From positions 17,443-81,442 of the forward strand of contig CANMSL010000018.1 in the NCBI GenBank assembly GCA_947500505.1: a stretch of DNA of 64,000 nt, given 5' to 3'. Source of the DNA: an uncultured Aquimarina sp. (GTDB lineage: Bacteria > Bacteroidota > Bacteroidia > Flavobacteriales > Flavobacteriaceae). Below are positions 1 through 8,603 of the stretch, piece after piece (position 1 is the stretch's first letter; each line of letters starts with the position of its first letter). Under the pieces are notes generated by a model, which saw only the letters and a list, made by a program, of their open reading frames with translations, made no database searches and was not told the origin of the DNA. The position numbers were made by a program, and so were the translations under genes.

Positions 1-873
1 TCGAATGTAGTCGATATTACTTTGATTGGAGATGAAAAGAAAATTAAAAGTAAAGCAACAAAGCTGGATATACCTATCGATTTTAGTAAAGTAAAGATTA
101 TTTTGCCAATAGATTCTCCTCATTTTGATGACTATGCGCAAACATTTTATGAACTGCGGAAACATAAGAATGTAAATATGGATATGGCCAAGGATATGAT
201 GGCAGACGTATCTTATTTTGGTACCATGATGATTTATAAGGGCCATGCAGACGGTATGGTTTCAGGAGCGGTTCATACTACGCAACATACAATCAGACCG
301 GCCTTACAGTTTATAAAAACCAAACCTGGAGTAAAGGTAGTATCATCTGTGTTTTTTATGTGTTTGGATGACAGAGTTTCCGTATTTGGAGATTGTGCCA
401 TTAACCCGAACCCCAATGCCGAGCAATTAGCAGAGATTGCAATTTCATCAGCACAATCAGCAGCAGCATTTGGTATCGAACCTAAAGTAGCAATGTTATC
501 GTATTCTTCTGGCACATCCGGAAAAGGAGAAGATGTAGAAACTGTAAGAGAGGCAACCAGAATAGTAAAAGAAAAACATCCAGAACTTAAAATCGAAGGT
601 CCAATACAATATGACGCTGCGGTGGATATGCGGGTAGGAAAAAGTAAACTACCTGACTCCGAAGTTGCCGGACAGGCAAGTGTTTTGATATTTCCTGATC
701 TTAATACTGGAAATAATACATATAAAGCTGTGCAACGAGAAACTGGAGCTTTGGCTATTGGTCCGATGCTACAGGGTTTAAATAAACCGGTAAATGACCT
801 GAGTAGAGGTTGTACGGTTGATGACGTATATAATACTGTTATTATTACAGCCATTCAGGCACAAGGTTTATAA
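1..873 (+). CDS. pta: Phosphate acetyltransferase, C-terminal part (5' end cut by window edge)
   Basis: Converts acetyl-CoA and phosphate to acetyl phosphate and CoA, in the cytoplasm, as the first step of the Pta-AckA route. The reading frame is open from base 1, so only the last 290 residues are present; the N-terminal DRTGG-type domain expected for long bacteroidete Pta lies outside. What is visible is the PTA/PTB catalytic domain: MADVSYFGTMMIYKGHADGM near residues 70-90, VFGDCAINPNP, and the SYSSGTSGKGEDVETV segment. The gene stops 17 bases before ackA in the same orientation, the usual pta-ackA operon. The family assignment is firm; the start cannot be given. Confidence 0.95.
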   Translation, partial: SNVVDITLIGDEKKIKSKATKLDIPIDFSKVKIILPIDSPHFDDYAQTFYELRKHKNVNMDMAKDMMADVSYFGTMMIYKGHADGMVSGAVHTTQHTIRPALQFIKTKPGVKVVSSVFFMCLDDRVSVFGDCAINPNPNAEQLAEIAISSAQSAAAFGIEPKVAMLSYSSGTSGKGEDVETVREATRIVKEKHPELKIEGPIQYDAAVDMRVGKSKLPDSEVAGQASVLIFPDLNTGNNTYKAVQRETGALAIGPMLQGLNKPVNDLSRGCTVDDVYNTVIITAIQAQGL

Positions 874-890
874 AAAGAAGAAAATTCAAT

Positions 891-2084
891 ATGCGAATAC
901 TAATATTAAACTCAGGAAGCTCATCTATTAAATTTCAATTATTCGATATGCCTTCAGCTACCGTGCTTTGCTCTGGGTTGGTGGAACGTATTGGATTACC
1001 GAACGCTACAATCAATTATAAAACAGATACGCAAAATATAAAAAACGAGATTGACATTCCTGATCATAAAATTGGTTTACAATTAATAGCCTCTTACTTG
1101 TTAAATTCTGATATAGGAGTGATCAAAGTAGCATCGGAGATTGAAGTGGTTGGTCATAGAGTAGTTCATGGAGGAAGTACTTTTGCTGAAACTGTGGAAA
1201 TAAATAATGAAGTAAAAAATAAGATAGAAAAACTTTCAGCTTTAGCACCTTTACATAATCCGGCTAATTTACAGGGAATTTTAGTTTCAGAAGAGATTTT
1301 TATTAAGGCGAAGCAAGTGGCAGTTTTTGATACGTCATTTCATCAAACAATGCCTGTAGAAGCTTATAAATATGCGATTCCTAATGCTTTTCTGGATGAA
1401 CACCAAATTAGAGTATATGGTTTTCATGGTACTAGTCATAAGTATGTATCAGAAAAAGCAAATGAGTTTTTAGGAAAACAAGACACTAAGATTATTACAA
1501 TTCATTTAGGTAATGGATGCAGCATGACTGCTATAGAAAATGGTAAGAGTATAGACCATACCTTAGGATTTGCACCAATGAATGGATTAATTATGGGTAC
1601 TCGATCTGGTGATATTGATCCAGCCGTTATTTTTTATACGGTAAAATCGTTAGGATATTCTTTGGATGAAGTCAACTCGTTACTCCAAAAAGAAAGTGGT
1701 ATGCTTGGATTGACCGGTTATAGCGATTTACGGGACATTGAATCTGAAGCAGAACTAGGTAATATTGATTGTCAGCAAGCACTACAGATGAGTGCCTATC
1801 GAATAAAGAAATTTATTGGTTCATATGCTGCCGTGATGAATGGTCTGGATGCTATAGTGTTTACCGCTGGAATAGGTGAAAACTCTGATGTAATGAGAAA
1901 ACTGGTATGTAGCGAATTAGAATATTTTGGAATTGAACTGGATCAAGATAAAAATGAAGTTAGATCTAAAGATACCAGAGATATTAGCCAGAATTCTTCT
2001 AAAGTTAAAATCTTAGTAATCCCGACAGACGAAGAATTGGAGATTGCCAAACAGTCTTATCAATTAATTTTACAAATAAAATAA
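891..2084 (+). CDS. ackA: Acetate kinase
   Basis: Cytoplasmic ASKHA-fold kinase that makes ATP and acetate from acetyl phosphate and ADP, reversibly. The 397-residue length is normal for the family. Diagnostic segments are LNSGSSSIKFQLF at the N-terminus (first phosphate-binding loop), HRVVHGG, FDTSFHQTMP, GFHGTSHKYV and HLGNGCSM, and FTAGIGENS near the C-terminus. It follows pta by 17 bases and is probably co-transcribed. The window also carries acetyl-CoA synthetase 57 kb away, so both acetate activation routes are present. The ATG start fits the conserved N-terminal strand; nothing unusual is visible. Confidence 0.97.
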   Translation: MRILILNSGSSSIKFQLFDMPSATVLCSGLVERIGLPNATINYKTDTQNIKNEIDIPDHKIGLQLIASYLLNSDIGVIKVASEIEVVGHRVVHGGSTFAETVEINNEVKNKIEKLSALAPLHNPANLQGILVSEEIFIKAKQVAVFDTSFHQTMPVEAYKYAIPNAFLDEHQIRVYGFHGTSHKYVSEKANEFLGKQDTKIITIHLGNGCSMTAIENGKSIDHTLGFAPMNGLIMGTRSGDIDPAVIFYTVKSLGYSLDEVNSLLQKESGMLGLTGYSDLRDIESEAELGNIDCQQALQMSAYRIKKFIGSYAAVMNGLDAIVFTAGIGENSDVMRKLVCSELEYFGIELDQDKNEVRSKDTRDISQNSSKVKILVIPTDEELEIAKQSYQLILQIK

Positions 2085-2118
2085 CGATTACCAGAAAGAA
2101 TATTTATCAGATAATCGC
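2083..2118. terminator. Weak hairpin between convergent ackA and peptide gene
   Basis: CGATTA (2085-2090) pairs with TAATCG (2112-2117). Read on the minus strand it is followed by a T-rich stretch (TTATTTT). It lies where the + strand ackA and the - strand peptide gene converge. The stem is only 6-7 bp with a long loop, so this is a modest candidate. Confidence 0.35.
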
Positions 2119-2146
2119 TATACTTTAAGATGTTCTAAACTGTTAG

Positions 2147-2335
2147 TTATGCCCAGATACAAGTCCCATTGGGTTGGCAGTATCCAAAATCACAAAATTC
2201 AAACCCATTAAACATTTGGCAGCATTGCCTTGGTGGTCCGCAATATACAAAAGGACGATTCCACGAACCTTTGATTAGTTGCTGGTCTTCTTTCGTAAGT
2301 TTTTGCACTCCAGTAAGGTTTAATATTTTTTTCAT
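2147..2335 (-). CDS. Six-cysteine secreted peptide precursor with GG-type leader (paralogue 1)
   Basis: A 62-residue precursor not covered by a named family I can recall with certainty. The leader MKKILNLTGVQKLTKEDQ ends in LIKG before Ser-Trp, closely like the double-glycine-type leaders of bacteroidete bacteriocin-like peptides (LK-GVQKLSK...I-GG). The core of about 39 residues has exactly six cysteines, spaced C-x5-CC-x8-C-x4-C-x5-C, and is rich in aromatics, Gly and Pro, as expected for a disulfide-knotted peptide. It shares its leader and its upstream 25 bases with the next gene (2430-2624), so the two are tandem duplicates. No processing peptidase-ABC transporter is nearby. Function (toxin, signal or bacteriocin) is unknown. 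Confidence 0.7.
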   Translation of the reverse strand: MKKILNLTGVQKLTKEDQQLIKGSWNRPFVYCGPPRQCCQMFNGFEFCDFGYCQPNGTCIWA

Positions 2336-2429
2336 TGTTTAAAATATTTAAGTTAATATGGATGTTTTTTAGAGGAAACTAATGGCAAACTAATTAGGAT
2401 TGCCTTTTTGGTTTTAAGTCTATAAAATA

Positions 2430-2624
2430 TCAATATAAGATACATCTATTTCCCCATCCATAAGGATCACAGTATCCAGGTTCACAGAAACTTCCTCCAG
2501 GAAAACTAATTTGACAACCTCTTCCGGATGAACAACAGGATACATTTCCCCAAGCTCCCTTGATGGATCTTTGTTGTCCTTTGGTTAGCTCTTGAATCCC
2601 TTTTAATTCTAAGATTTTTTTCAT
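2430..2624 (-). CDS. Six-cysteine secreted peptide precursor with GG-type leader (paralogue 2)
   Basis: A 64-residue precursor. Leader MKKILELKGIQELTKGQQ then RSIKG-Ala, nearly the same as paralogue 1. The core has six cysteines spaced CC-x5-C-x9-C-x4-C-x8-C; the C-x4-C block is EPGY between cysteines here and DFGY in paralogue 1, so the cores are homologous as well as the leaders. The stretch just before the ATG, TATTAACTTAAATAT on the minus strand, is also shared, pointing to a recent tandem duplication with separate transcription signals. It lies 94 bases upstream of paralogue 1 in the same direction. Export by a C39-peptidase ABC transporter is expected for such leaders but none is in this window. 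Confidence 0.7.
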   Translation of the reverse strand: MKKILELKGIQELTKGQQRSIKGAWGNVSCCSSGRGCQISFPGGSFCEPGYCDPYGWGNRCILY

Positions 2625-2987
2625 TGTGTAAGATATTTAAGTTAATAGCTTAAATGTAAGAGAAAATTCCCTGATTCTTTTGAGCGAAATACATAAAATA
2701 AATATGGCTTTAAAGTATTCCTTTTAGATAAACGATGTTTAAATGAATTTTATAAAACGATACTAAGCTATAACCCTCTTAGTTGCCCTGATTGATAACT
2801 TATTAACAAGGTTATCTTTTTTCAAAATGTTAAAAATCAAACAGTTATATTTTTTTAAATATCTAATTCATACATTATCAACAGATTGAATAATGATTTG
2901 ATAACATCAGATTATAGTAAATTAAACAAAATAGTTATAGCTTCGGAACTGTTAACATTTACTAAACTAACTAACTCACAACATACA
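2625..2987. other. AT-rich intergenic region with a terminator-like hairpin
   Basis: Divergent spacer between peptide paralogue 2 (-) and the endonuclease gene (+). No gene is visible. GATAACTT at 2794 pairs with AAGGTTATC ending at 2816 (one G-T pair) and is followed by TTTTTT on the + strand, so it resembles an intrinsic terminator, although no + strand gene precedes it closely. Promoters for both flanking genes must lie here; I could not pick them with confidence. Confidence 0.4.
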
Positions 2988-4916
2988 ATGAAAAAGTTTT
3001 TACTATTACTAGTGATGGTTTCTACCTTAACTGGTTTTGGTCAGGTACCATCTTATTATAACGACGTTAATTTATCTTTAACCGGTCAATCTTTAAAGAA
3101 TGAATTAGCTACTAAAGTTACAAACACCCAAACGAATACATTATCCTATACACCAGGAGTTTGGGATGCCTTGAAACAGGCAGATCTTGATCCTACAAAC
3201 TCCTCTAGAGTTATTCTGATCTATGGGTTTAATGATACTGATGGAAATTCAACAACAGACAGAACCAGAGGAGTAAATAATAATGGAGGTGGTTCTACAG
3301 ATTGGAACAGAGAACACGTATATCCCAAATCACTTGGGAATCCTAATCTTGGAACCACAGGACCAGGAGCAGATGTGCATCATCTAAGGCCTTCTGATGT
3401 ACAAAGAAACTCTAGTAGGGGAAGTCGTAAGTTTGCTGATGGTTCTGGAAATTCCGGAACGACTTCACAAGGACATTGGTACCCAGGAGATGAATTTAAG
3501 GGCGATGTAGCGCGAATGATGATGTTTATGTACATAAGATATGGTAATCGATGCTTACCTTCTAATGTGGGAATAGGAACAGCAGTATCTGGTGACGCCG
3601 ATATGATCCAGTTATTTTTAGAATGGAATGCCGAAGATCCTGTTTCTCAATTAGAATTGCAACGAAATCCAATTATCGAAAATTTACAAGGAAACAGAAA
3701 CCCTTTTATTGATAACCCAGCTTTTGCTACTCAGATTTGGGGAGGACCACAGGCGGAGGATCGTTTCGGAAATACTGGAGTTGGAGGAAATACACACTGC
3801 AGTTCAACAATTACTTCTTTTCCTTACAGTGAAAGTTTTGAAAATACTTTAGGTGCTTGGAAGCAAGCAACATCTGGAGATGATTTTAATTGGGCAACTC
3901 GTTCTGGCAGTACGCCGTCTTCTAATACCGGTCCAAGTTCAGCGAATACAGGTTCGTATTATATTTTTATGGAATCTTCAACTCCTAATTATTCTAACAA
4001 AAGAGCAATAATATATTCGCCTTGTTACGATATTACGAATGCAAGTCAGGCTACCTTTTCATTTAAATATCATATGTATGGTGCTTCAGCGATGGGAAGT
4101 TTGGCTTTGGAAGCAAGTCTTGATGGAACCAGTTGGACATCCATCTGGAGCAAATCCGGAAATCAAGGAAATTCCTGGCAGACAGCTTCTGTTGATTTAG
4201 GCTCTTATTCAGGTGAAGAAGTACAGTTACGTTTTAATGGAATTACAGGAACTACATGGCAGGGAGATATGGCTGTTGATGCGGTCAATTTTTCCACTTC
4301 TGGAAATACTGGTGGTGGCTCAACAACTAGTGATGTTACTCTAAGAATTACTTTTGATAACTATCCGGAAGAAACAAGTTGGGAAATAAGAAATGATAAT
4401 AATCAAGTAGTGTACTCTGGTGGCACTTATGGCTCTCAGGCTAATGGTTCTACCATTAATGTATCTAGAACGATGGATAGTGGATGTTATACATTGATTG
4501 TAAAAGATGTTTATGGAGATGGTATTTGCTGTAGTTATGGTAATGGTTCGTATGCGTTAACCGACACTTCTAATGGAGCGTTATTAGTATCCGGAGGTTC
4601 TTTTGGAGCACAAGACAGCAACAGTTTTTGTGTAGATTCTGCAACAAGAAATTTTTCTGAAGAGATTGTAAAAGAAAACATATCTACTGTATTTGATTTT
4701 AATTTTTATCCTAATCCGGTTATAGGAGAGGTGAGAATAGAACTAGATAATACGGGAGATGCAGATTATAAAGTCGTAAACCAAATGGGCCAGGTTATAA
4801 AAGCAGGAAAAGTCATAAAAGAACCCATTCAACTTCACGAATTACCATCAGGAATGTATTTTATCTCTGTTAATGATGGAAAACGAACTGTTAGTAAGAA
4901 ATTTGTAAAAGAATAA
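2988..4916 (+). CDS. Secreted endonuclease I-family nuclease with T9SS sorting domain
   Basis: Predicted extracellular nuclease. The frame is open from 2886, but the ATG at 2988 gives a clean signal peptide, MKKFLLLLVMVSTLTGFGQ, so 642 residues is preferred. Order of parts: endonuclease I (EndA-type, His-Me finger) domain at about 20-270 with DWNREHVYPKSLG and GADVHHLRPSD carrying the expected His residues; a MAM/jelly-roll-like segment at about 275-430 (SFPYSESFENTLGAWKQ); a beta-sandwich segment with SGCYTLIVKDVYGDGICC at about 435-560; and a C-terminal type A sorting domain (NFYPNPVIGEVRIEL ... LPSGMYFISV ... KKFVKE). This is the standard form of a T9SS substrate, so it should be exported across the outer membrane. 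Likely role: extracellular DNA or RNA degradation for nutrients. Confidence 0.88.
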   Translation: MKKFLLLLVMVSTLTGFGQVPSYYNDVNLSLTGQSLKNELATKVTNTQTNTLSYTPGVWDALKQADLDPTNSSRVILIYGFNDTDGNSTTDRTRGVNNNGGGSTDWNREHVYPKSLGNPNLGTTGPGADVHHLRPSDVQRNSSRGSRKFADGSGNSGTTSQGHWYPGDEFKGDVARMMMFMYIRYGNRCLPSNVGIGTAVSGDADMIQLFLEWNAEDPVSQLELQRNPIIENLQGNRNPFIDNPAFATQIWGGPQAEDRFGNTGVGGNTHCSSTITSFPYSESFENTLGAWKQATSGDDFNWATRSGSTPSSNTGPSSANTGSYYIFMESSTPNYSNKRAIIYSPCYDITNASQATFSFKYHMYGASAMGSLALEASLDGTSWTSIWSKSGNQGNSWQTASVDLGSYSGEEVQLRFNGITGTTWQGDMAVDAVNFSTSGNTGGGSTTSDVTLRITFDNYPEETSWEIRNDNNQVVYSGGTYGSQANGSTINVSRTMDSGCYTLIVKDVYGDGICCSYGNGSYALTDTSNGALLVSGGSFGAQDSNSFCVDSATRNFSEEIVKENISTVFDFNFYPNPVIGEVRIELDNTGDADYKVVNQMGQVIKAGKVIKEPIQLHELPSGMYFISVNDGKRTVSKKFVKE

Positions 4917-4940
4917 CTGATCATTTATATAAAAGTAAAA

Positions 4941-4966
4941 AACCTCGTTATCATAACGAGGTTTTT
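4941..4966. terminator. Bidirectional intrinsic terminator
   Basis: Perfect 10-bp stem AACCTCGTTA / TAACGAGGTT with a 3-base loop (4951-4953), followed by Ts on the + strand and preceded by As (Ts on the minus strand). It sits between the convergent endonuclease (+) and DJ-1 family (-) genes and can serve both. Confidence 0.85.
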
Positions 4967-5010
4967 ATGCTTATTATTGATTTATTTGTCTAACCTATTA
5001 TTAACCTTCA

Positions 5011-5787
5011 TTACTTCAGTTGCTGTAATAATTTCTCGGCAACAAGCTCTGATGACGCAGGGTTTTGTCCGGTAATTAATAATCCATCTTCTATAACGTA
5101 TGGACTCCAGTCAGCTCCTTTAGAATATGTACCTCCATTAGCTATTAACATATCTTCTACAAGAAAAGGTACTATAGCTGTTAATTGAACAGCTTCTTCT
5201 TCTGTATTAGAAAATCCAGTTACTTTTTTACCCTTTACTAAAGATTCTCCATTAGCTCCTTTTGTGTTCTTAAAAACAGCAGGTGCGTGACATACAGCTC
5301 CTACAGGCTTATTTTGATTGTAGAAAGCTTCAATTAAAGCAATAGAGTTCTTGTCTTCTGCTAAATCCCATAAAGGACCGTGACCTCCGGGATAAAAAAT
5401 TGCGTCATAATCATTTGCGTTTATACTAGTTAGTTTGGTAGAATTGGCCAGAATTGTTTGAGTTTCTTGATCTCCGTTAAATCTTTTGGTTGCGGGTGTT
5501 TGGAAATCAGGTAATTCACTTTTCGGATCAATTGGTGGTTGTCCTCCTTTTGGAGAGGCAATAGTTATCTCCGCACCTTTATCTTTCAAAAAATAATAAG
5601 GCGAAGCAAATTCTTCAATCCAAAATCCTGTTTTTTCTCCTGTATTCCCTAATTCACTATGACTGGTCAATACGAATAGTACTTTTTTCATATCATCTGT
5701 TTTTTTAGTTGTTTCTTTAGCTGCTGTGTTTTTTCCACAAGAAGCAAATAGTATAATTGCTGTAGCTATACCTATGATTTTTTTCAT
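5011..5787 (-). CDS. DJ-1/PfpI family lipoprotein (type 1 glutamine amidotransferase-like)
   Basis: A 258-residue protein of the DJ-1/PfpI/Hsp31 superfamily, whose members act as chaperones, glyoxalases or deglycases. The nucleophile elbow is visible as GAVCHAPAVF (Cys about residue 166), preceded by AIFYPGGHGPLWDL. Residues 1-17 (MKKIIGIATAIILFASC) are a lipoprotein signal with Cys in the lipobox, so the protein should be membrane-anchored outside the cytoplasm, unlike most family members, which are cytosolic. It lies 97 bases downstream of a broken Crp/Fnr regulator in the same direction; that regulator may once have controlled it. The enzymatic substrate cannot be told from sequence. Confidence 0.85.
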   Translation of the reverse strand: MKKIIGIATAIILFASCGKNTAAKETTKKTDDMKKVLFVLTSHSELGNTGEKTGFWIEEFASPYYFLKDKGAEITIASPKGGQPPIDPKSELPDFQTPATKRFNGDQETQTILANSTKLTSINANDYDAIFYPGGHGPLWDLAEDKNSIALIEAFYNQNKPVGAVCHAPAVFKNTKGANGESLVKGKKVTGFSNTEEEAVQLTAIVPFLVEDMLIANGGTYSKGADWSPYVIEDGLLITGQNPASSELVAEKLLQQLK

Positions 5788-5883
5788 TGATAATCCTTTT
5801 GTTAAATTTATTTTGTGTTTTTTACAGGATCAAAATTAAAGCAACTTAAAACGCTAAAAAATGATGTATGATAAGAAAAGAAA

Positions 5884-6453
5884 TTAATTTCTTGCTATTT
5901 CTTTTCGGACTCTACTTAGACTTTCTGATGTGATTCCGAGATAAGAAGCGATATGGTAATTTTTAACCAGTTGTTCTATATTAGGATAGGTATTAACAAA
6001 ATCAATATACTGCTCTCTGGCTGTTTTAGATAGGTCACCTATGATTCTTTTCTGGAAAGAACTAATATACGACTCGGTTTTGATTCTAAAATAGCGTTCT
6101 ATGCTGGGAGTTTTATCAAAAATTTCATTCATATCGTCTCTGGAAAGCCTTAGCAGTGTTGCGTCTTGGATACACTCAATCTGAAGAATTGCTTTTTCAT
6201 TTTTGAAAAATGCTGTATAATCACTAATCCACCAATCCGTAATCGCAAATTGTATAGTATGTTCTTTTGCTGCCCTATCTGTATAAAAAGATCATAAACA
6301 TCCCTGTACTACATAGTATTGAAAATAGGCTCTGTCATTAGGATATAGTAAAACTTCTCCTTTTGTAACCTTTATTTTTTTTAACTTATCGCTAATTATT
6401 TTTTTATCTTCTTTGCTTAGTTGCACACCTTTAAAAATTTCTTCGAAGTTCAT
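5884..6453 (-). pseudogene. Crp/Fnr family transcriptional regulator, interrupted by an in-frame TGA
   Basis: Reading from an ATG at 6453, one frame runs 189 codons and matches a Crp/Fnr-like activator of the bacteroidete type: a cyclic-nucleotide-binding jelly roll (VLLYPNDRAYFQYYVVQGCL ... SFYTD) and a C-terminal helix-turn-helix ending ASYLGITSESLSRVRKEIA. Codon 54 (6292-6294) is TGA where the family has Arg (normally GCLRSFY), consistent with a single CGA to TGA change. The rest is intact, so the loss looks recent. The 3' part could still be translated from an internal ATG at 6132, giving the DNA-binding half only. A sequencing error is the alternative. Confidence 0.85.
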
Positions 6454-6549
6454 ATGAATGCAATTACTTAGCGACAGTTTATGTACAACTTTGAGCTGTT
6501 ATGATAGGACTAGTTTTTTTGTTCCATAAAAGTATTAAAAAGAATTTCT

Positions 6550-6587
6550 TAAAAGCAAAAAATCCAACCACAGTACTGTGGTTGGAT
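6550..6587 (-). terminator. Intrinsic terminator of dnaN
   Basis: Perfect 12-bp stem (6562-6573 and 6576-6587, arm ATCCAACCACAG) with a 2-base loop. On the minus strand it is followed by TTTTTTGCTTTT. It lies 33 bases downstream of the dnaN stop codon. Confidence 0.85.
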
Positions 6588-6619
6588 CCTAATATTCTTA
6601 TCAATTAATTAATATATGT

Positions 6620-7738
6620 TTAATTATTAAGCATTACCGGCATAACCAGCATTGTAACAGTTTCTCCTTCATCCAATCCATCGGTAGGGGTAAGGATTCC
6701 TGCTCGATTAGGCAGAGACATTTCTAATTGTACATCATCAGCATTAAGATTGTTCAGCATCTCACTTAAGAAACGAGAGTTAAATCCTATCTGCATATCA
6801 TCACCTTGATAATCACAGGTAAGACGTTCTTCTGCTTTATTAGAATAATCGATATCTTCTGCAGAGATATTCAATTCTGCACCTGCGATTTTTAATCGGA
6901 TTTGATGTGTAGTTTTATTAGAGAAAATAGAAACCCTACGAACAGAGTTAAGGAACTGTAAACGCGCAATAGTTAATTTATTCGGGTTCTCCTTTGGGAT
7001 TACTGCTTCGTAGTTAGGGTATTTACCATCAATCAATCTGCAAATCAACTGTGTCTCATCAAAGGTGAACTTTGCATTAGACTCATTGTATTCAATCAAT
7101 ACTTCCGTATCACTACCTGCCAAAATACCTTTAAGAAGGTTTAGAGGTTTCTTCGGCATAATGAATTCTGCAGCTTGAGAAGCTTGTACATCTTCACGAG
7201 AATATTTTACCAATTTATGGGCATCAGTAGCTACAAAAGTGAGACTTTCTGTAGAAAACTGAAAAAACACACCACTCATCACTGGTCTAAGGTCATCATT
7301 ACCGGTAGCAAAAATAGTTTTACTGATCGCCGTAGCCAAAATATCTCCCAATAGTGTAGTCGAACTTGGATCTTCCAATTCTACTGCTTTAGGAAATTCT
7401 TCTCCATCTGCATACGCTAGTGCATATTTACCGTGATTAGAACTTATTTCTATAGTACTATTATCTCCTGCTACGAATGTGAGAGGTTGTTCAGGAAACG
7501 TTTTTAATGTTTCTAATAATAACTTTGCAGGTACAGCAATGATTCCTTCATCAGAAGATTCTACTTCTAATTTAGCCGACATAGTAGTTTCTAAATCAGA
7601 AGCTGAAACGGTTAAGGAGTTATTATCTAATTCAAATAAAAAGTTATCTAAAATCGGTAAAGTATTACTGTTATTGATAACTCCACCCAATACCTGAAGT
7701 TGTTTTAATAAATATGAACTGGAAACTATGAATTTCAC
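6620..7738 (-). CDS. dnaN: DNA polymerase III subunit beta (sliding clamp)
   Basis: Processivity clamp that encircles DNA and tethers DNA polymerase III. The 372 residues are the normal length with three clamp domains. Typical features are MKFIVSSSYLLKQLQVLGGVINNSNTLPIL split over the N-terminal domain, GEFPKAVE-like DGEEFPKAVELED, the SVRRVSIFSNKTTHQIRL segment of the third domain, and a C-terminal VTMLVMPVMLNN ending as in other flavobacterial clamps. It stands alone and not next to dnaA or recF, as is usual in Bacteroidota; the neighbouring gldFG gene is a familiar flavobacterial neighbour. The start agrees with the conserved N-terminus. Confidence 0.97.
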   Translation of the reverse strand: MKFIVSSSYLLKQLQVLGGVINNSNTLPILDNFLFELDNNSLTVSASDLETTMSAKLEVESSDEGIIAVPAKLLLETLKTFPEQPLTFVAGDNSTIEISSNHGKYALAYADGEEFPKAVELEDPSSTTLLGDILATAISKTIFATGNDDLRPVMSGVFFQFSTESLTFVATDAHKLVKYSREDVQASQAAEFIMPKKPLNLLKGILAGSDTEVLIEYNESNAKFTFDETQLICRLIDGKYPNYEAVIPKENPNKLTIARLQFLNSVRRVSIFSNKTTHQIRLKIAGAELNISAEDIDYSNKAEERLTCDYQGDDMQIGFNSRFLSEMLNNLNADDVQLEMSLPNRAGILTPTDGLDEGETVTMLVMPVMLNN

Positions 7739-7796
7739 CCGTTTAATTTTTTAGATTAGTACTGTTTTTACAGTGGCTATAGTTTAATAGCATACG

Positions 7797-7804
7797 CAAA
7801 TATA
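7797..7804 (-). promoter_or_regulatory. Candidate -7 element of the dnaN promoter
   Basis: On the minus strand the bases read TATATTTG, a perfect match to the bacteroidete -7 consensus TAnnTTTG, 59 bases upstream of the dnaN ATG. No well-spaced TTTG -33 box is obvious, so confidence is moderate. Confidence 0.45.
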
Positions 7805-7908
7805 ATTGTAATCTACAAGGATTTCAGTATGCTAAAAACGTTAGTTATTAACAAACAGACAGGAGTTATCGACTATGAGAATCAATTGCAATTTATCAAA
7901 ATCCTAAA

Positions 7909-8496
7909 TCAGGAGTTAGTGCGGTCCTGATCATTCATCAGCTTATCGGTATAATGTGCCTTGTGTTTTGACTGAGCAAAACGCTTTTTATTATAAGAAC
8001 CTGACTGTCCTCTGGCTATAGATAAGGATTGCCATTGCTCATTTTGAATCATCTTTCCCAGAAATACGATTTGACCAATATGATATGAATAGTGAGCTAA
8101 TTGGCGATTGATCGCTTCTGAAATGGTGTGCTCAATATTTCTGATATAAACAGGTTGATGAAAATTAGTATCGTTGATACTGTCTAAAGCGTCAAAGAGG
8201 CATTGCCAACCTTCGTTCCATTTAGACAGCAATTCTGTTTTGGTTTTGATATCATTTTCGAATTCTGCATCACGTGATCGCCATTCTTTTTCTCCGTCTG
8301 ATGAAAGAAAATCTGTCCAACGAGATTTCATATTACCCCAAAGGTGTTTTACAATTGTAGCAATACTATTACTATCTTCATTATACTGCCAAAATAAGCG
8401 ATCATCATCAGAGACTTGATCAATTGTTTTCTCTCCTAAGGATTTATAATAGAGGAACTGTTTTTTAATTCCTTTCAGGTGTACGTCTATATTCAT
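7909..8496 (-). CDS. DinB-like superfamily protein (DUF1572 type)
   Basis: A 195-residue four-helix-bundle protein of the DinB/YfiT-like metalloenzyme superfamily, DUF1572 subgroup. The expected metal-binding histidines are visible in IVKHLWGNMKSRW (about residue 50) and in INRQLAHYSYHIGQIVFLGK (about 130-150), and the C-terminal IARGQSGSYNKKRF is typical of the subgroup. Related proteins are thiol-dependent metalloenzymes or stress-induced proteins of unknown substrate. It is monocistronic and lies between dnaN and a peptide gene; context gives no clue to function. Confidence 0.85.
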   Translation of the reverse strand: MNIDVHLKGIKKQFLYYKSLGEKTIDQVSDDDRLFWQYNEDSNSIATIVKHLWGNMKSRWTDFLSSDGEKEWRSRDAEFENDIKTKTELLSKWNEGWQCLFDALDSINDTNFHQPVYIRNIEHTISEAINRQLAHYSYHIGQIVFLGKMIQNEQWQSLSIARGQSGSYNKKRFAQSKHKAHYTDKLMNDQDRTNS

Positions 8497-8603
8497 TTTG
8501 ATATTTTTATTTTTAAAATATACTAAATAGCCAGAATTAATTCATAAATCTTAACTTAATAAGTTAACTTGAAAAATTGAAATGCATTTTTTATTATTAT
8601 AGT

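Noticed and set aside
273..854. Long minus-strand frame opposite pta
   Set aside because: A shadow of the pta coding strand, fully overlapped by a well-conserved gene.
2794..2822. Terminator of an unseen + strand gene
   Set aside because: The hairpin and T-run are real, but no + strand gene could be found between ackA and this point, so no gene was called.
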